Of a stretch of 54,017 nt of DNA, positions 52,492 to 54,017 are shown piece after piece (the first letter of the stretch is position 1; the number at the start of each line of letters is the position of its first letter). The translations under genes were made by a program, and so were the position numbers. Location of the stretch: positions 1 to 54,017 of the forward strand of contig JAQBQH010000160.1 in the NCBI GenBank assembly GCA_028287105.1. Direction: 5' to 3'. Below the pieces are notes generated by a model. The model was not told where the DNA came from. It worked only from the letters and a program-made list of their open reading frames with translations, and did no database searches. Origin of the DNA: Myxococcales bacterium (GTDB lineage Bacteria > Myxococcota_A > Polyangia > Palsa-1104).

Positions 52492-53886
52492 ATGTCGCTG
52501 CGCACGCGCCTTCTGGCCGGGCTGGCGGTGCTCGTCTTCGCCGCGGTGGCGACGGCGGGCTGGAGCGTGCTCGCGGTCGCGCGGGTCAAGCTCCACGAGG
52601 CCGAGGATGCGCGCGCCAGCGTCATCGGCGCGCAGATCGTCGCGCTCGTGCAGCGCGCGTGTGCGCAGTCGTGCCAGAGCGGCGACGTGGGCGAGGTGGC
52701 ACGCACGCTCGTCGACGGCGGAGCCGCGCCCGAGGTGGTCGTCGTCGACGGTGAGCGGCGTCTGATCGCGGCCTCGGGAGACGTGCGCTCGGCGCAGGCC
52801 ATCGCCGATCCGCGCCTCGGCACCGCGCTGGCCGGGATTCCGTCGCTGACGCGCTCCGGCGACGCGCTCTTCTACTACGCGCCGTTGCGCACGCAGGCCG
52901 GGCGACCGGCGGGCGCGGTGCGCGTGCGCATGCCGGGCGACGAAGAGGTGGCGCGGGCGCTCCACGACGCGCGCCTGCTCCTCGTCGGGGTGACGCTGTT
53001 CGACGGCGGCCTGGTGCTCCTCTTCGGCGCGCTGTTCATCCGCCGCGTCGTCGAGCCGATCGAGGGGCTCTCGGCCGCCGCGCGTCGCGTCGCCGACGGG
53101 CAGCTCGATCTGCCGCCGGTGCCGAAGCCGCGCTCCAACGACGAGCTGGCGCACCTCGTCGACGACTTCAACCGCATGACCGTGTCGCTCAGGCGACAGC
53201 GCGAGCAGATGGTGGCGCAGGAGAAGCTGGCGACGGTGGGGCGGCTGGCGGCCGGCGTGGCGCACGAGATCGGCAACCCGCTGGCGGCGGTGCTCGGCTA
53301 CGTCGATCTGCTGCTGCACGACGAGCCGCCCGACGGCGCCGGGCGCGACTCGCTGGAGCGCATCCGCAAGGAGACCGATCGCATCCGCGAGATCGTCGCC
53401 GAGCTGCTCGACTACTCGCGGCCGGTCACCGGCACCGTCGAAGGAGTACGGCTCGTCGAGGCGGTCGACCTGGCGCTGTCGCTGGTCAAGCCGCAGGCGC
53501 GCTGGCGCGACGTCGAGGTTGCGCGCGTGCTGCCCGACGATCTGCCGGCGGCGGCGACGTCGCAGAGTCGCCTGGTGCAGGTGCTGCTCAATCTGTTCTT
53601 GAACGCGGCCGACGCGATGGACGGCGCCGGCACCATCACCGTGCGCGGCCGCGGCGACGGCGACATGGTAGAGCTGGTGGTCGCCGACAGCGGACCCGGT
53701 GTCGCCGACGACAACCGCGGGCTCATCTTCGATCCCTTCTTCTCGACGAAAGAGCCGGGCAAGGGCACCGGCCTCGGGCTCTCGATCTCGCGCAGCATCA
53801 TCGAGGCGTACGGCGGCACGCTGACGCTCGCCGCGTCCGACGCGGGAGCGACCTTCATCGTGCGGCTGCCGATGTGGCGCGGCTAG
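52492..53886 (+). CDS. Membrane sensor histidine kinase (HAMP-HisKA-HATPase)
   Basis: A 464-residue kinase: TM1 (about 8-30), an extracytoplasmic sensor domain (about 31-160) with a two-Cys segment (RACAQSCQSGD), TM2 (about 165-186, LLVGVTLFDGGLVLLFGALFI), HAMP, dimerisation domain with His258 (GVAHEIGNPLAAVLGY) and ATPase domain (NLFLNAADAM, DSGPGV, FDPFFSTKEPGKGTGLGLSI). All boxes are present. GNP after the His is typical of NtrB/AtoS-like kinases that pair with sigma54 activators. It lies 12 nt after the iron permease and may be co-transcribed. The partner regulator must lie beyond the window. Confidence 0.93.
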   Translation: MSLRTRLLAGLAVLVFAAVATAGWSVLAVARVKLHEAEDARASVIGAQIVALVQRACAQSCQSGDVGEVARTLVDGGAAPEVVVVDGERRLIAASGDVRSAQAIADPRLGTALAGIPSLTRSGDALFYYAPLRTQAGRPAGAVRVRMPGDEEVARALHDARLLLVGVTLFDGGLVLLFGALFIRRVVEPIEGLSAAARRVADGQLDLPPVPKPRSNDELAHLVDDFNRMTVSLRRQREQMVAQEKLATVGRLAAGVAHEIGNPLAAVLGYVDLLLHDEPPDGAGRDSLERIRKETDRIREIVAELLDYSRPVTGTVEGVRLVEAVDLALSLVKPQARWRDVEVARVLPDDLPAAATSQSRLVQVLLNLFLNAADAMDGAGTITVRGRGDGDMVELVVADSGPGVADDNRGLIFDPFFSTKEPGKGTGLGLSISRSIIEAYGGTLTLAASDAGATFIVRLPMWRG

Positions 53887-54017
53887 CGGCCATGCCGGTC
53901 AGTGAAGAACGAATAGCTTCGGGACGGCTGGGGTCGCGGACGCAGTGAGGCGACCTCCCGGCGTCGGAATCCGTCGCAGTCGCCGCTGCGCCGCGTGCTC
54001 CTCCATCGGACCCGCCC
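53887..54017. other. Window end, no gene identified
   Basis: The last 131 bp hold only a short frame from an ATG at 53892 to a TGA at about 53946. No family, repeat or regulatory site was recognised. Confidence 0.4.

Overview
The window is high-GC DNA that most likely comes from a member of the Myxococcota. The pointers are a MYXO-CTERM tail on a trypsin-like protease, tandem PEGA-containing Ser/Thr kinases, three FHA fusion proteins (VWA, sigma54 activator, GGDEF), many lipoproteins and a large two-component complement. No rRNA, tRNA or CRISPR array was seen.

Layout. 1-2957 (minus): a truncated peptidoglycan amidase, a VWA-FHA membrane protein and a YciI-like protein. 3140-10343: a haem lipoprotein, frataxin, an M13 peptidase, a LigD-type polymerase domain, a lipoprotein with a possible clan CD dyad and a receiver domain. 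10364-14517 (minus): a Tol operon (tolQ-tolR-tolA-like-tolB) ending in ppx/gppA, with no pal. 14543-25358: a lipoprotein, a rhomboid-like pseudoprotease, an FHA-sigma54 activator, a Pro/Gln-rich lipoprotein, trpS with two coupled genes, the MYXO-CTERM protease, a PEGA protein, and a histidine kinase with a receiver partner. 25300-38494: a TPR/gluzincin protein, a GIDE-like protein, a halogenase-like flavoprotein coupled to a lipase-like lipoprotein, two tandem PEGA kinases, a HupE/UreJ protein and DnaJ. 38495-43160: a VOC remnant, a Slt-type transglycosylase, a cysteine-less redoxin-like protein and the operon xseB-receiver-FHA/GGDEF.

The outstanding region is 43723-50519. A 36-bp sequence forming the 3' end of fur recurs exactly at 50484-50519, just before a cytochrome c-FTR1 iron permease gene. 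About 6.7 kb lies between, apparently separating fur from ftr1. It holds a 5'-truncated WD40 gene, a 63-residue peptide with a lanthipeptide-type leader ending in Gly-Gly and a Cys-containing core, an active/inactive pair of M16 peptidases, and a LanC-type cyclase with its zinc ligands. Its right end has decayed IS256 transposase and serine recombinase genes and an 11-bp inverted repeat. I read it as a RiPP island lacking a visible dehydratase and transporter.

A second theme is transcription. Three divergent gene pairs are separated by only 20-29 bp. Each gap has face-to-face, sometimes overlapping -10-like elements 6-11 nt from start codons with no clear Shine-Dalgarno sequence, which suggests bidirectional promoters making leaderless mRNAs.
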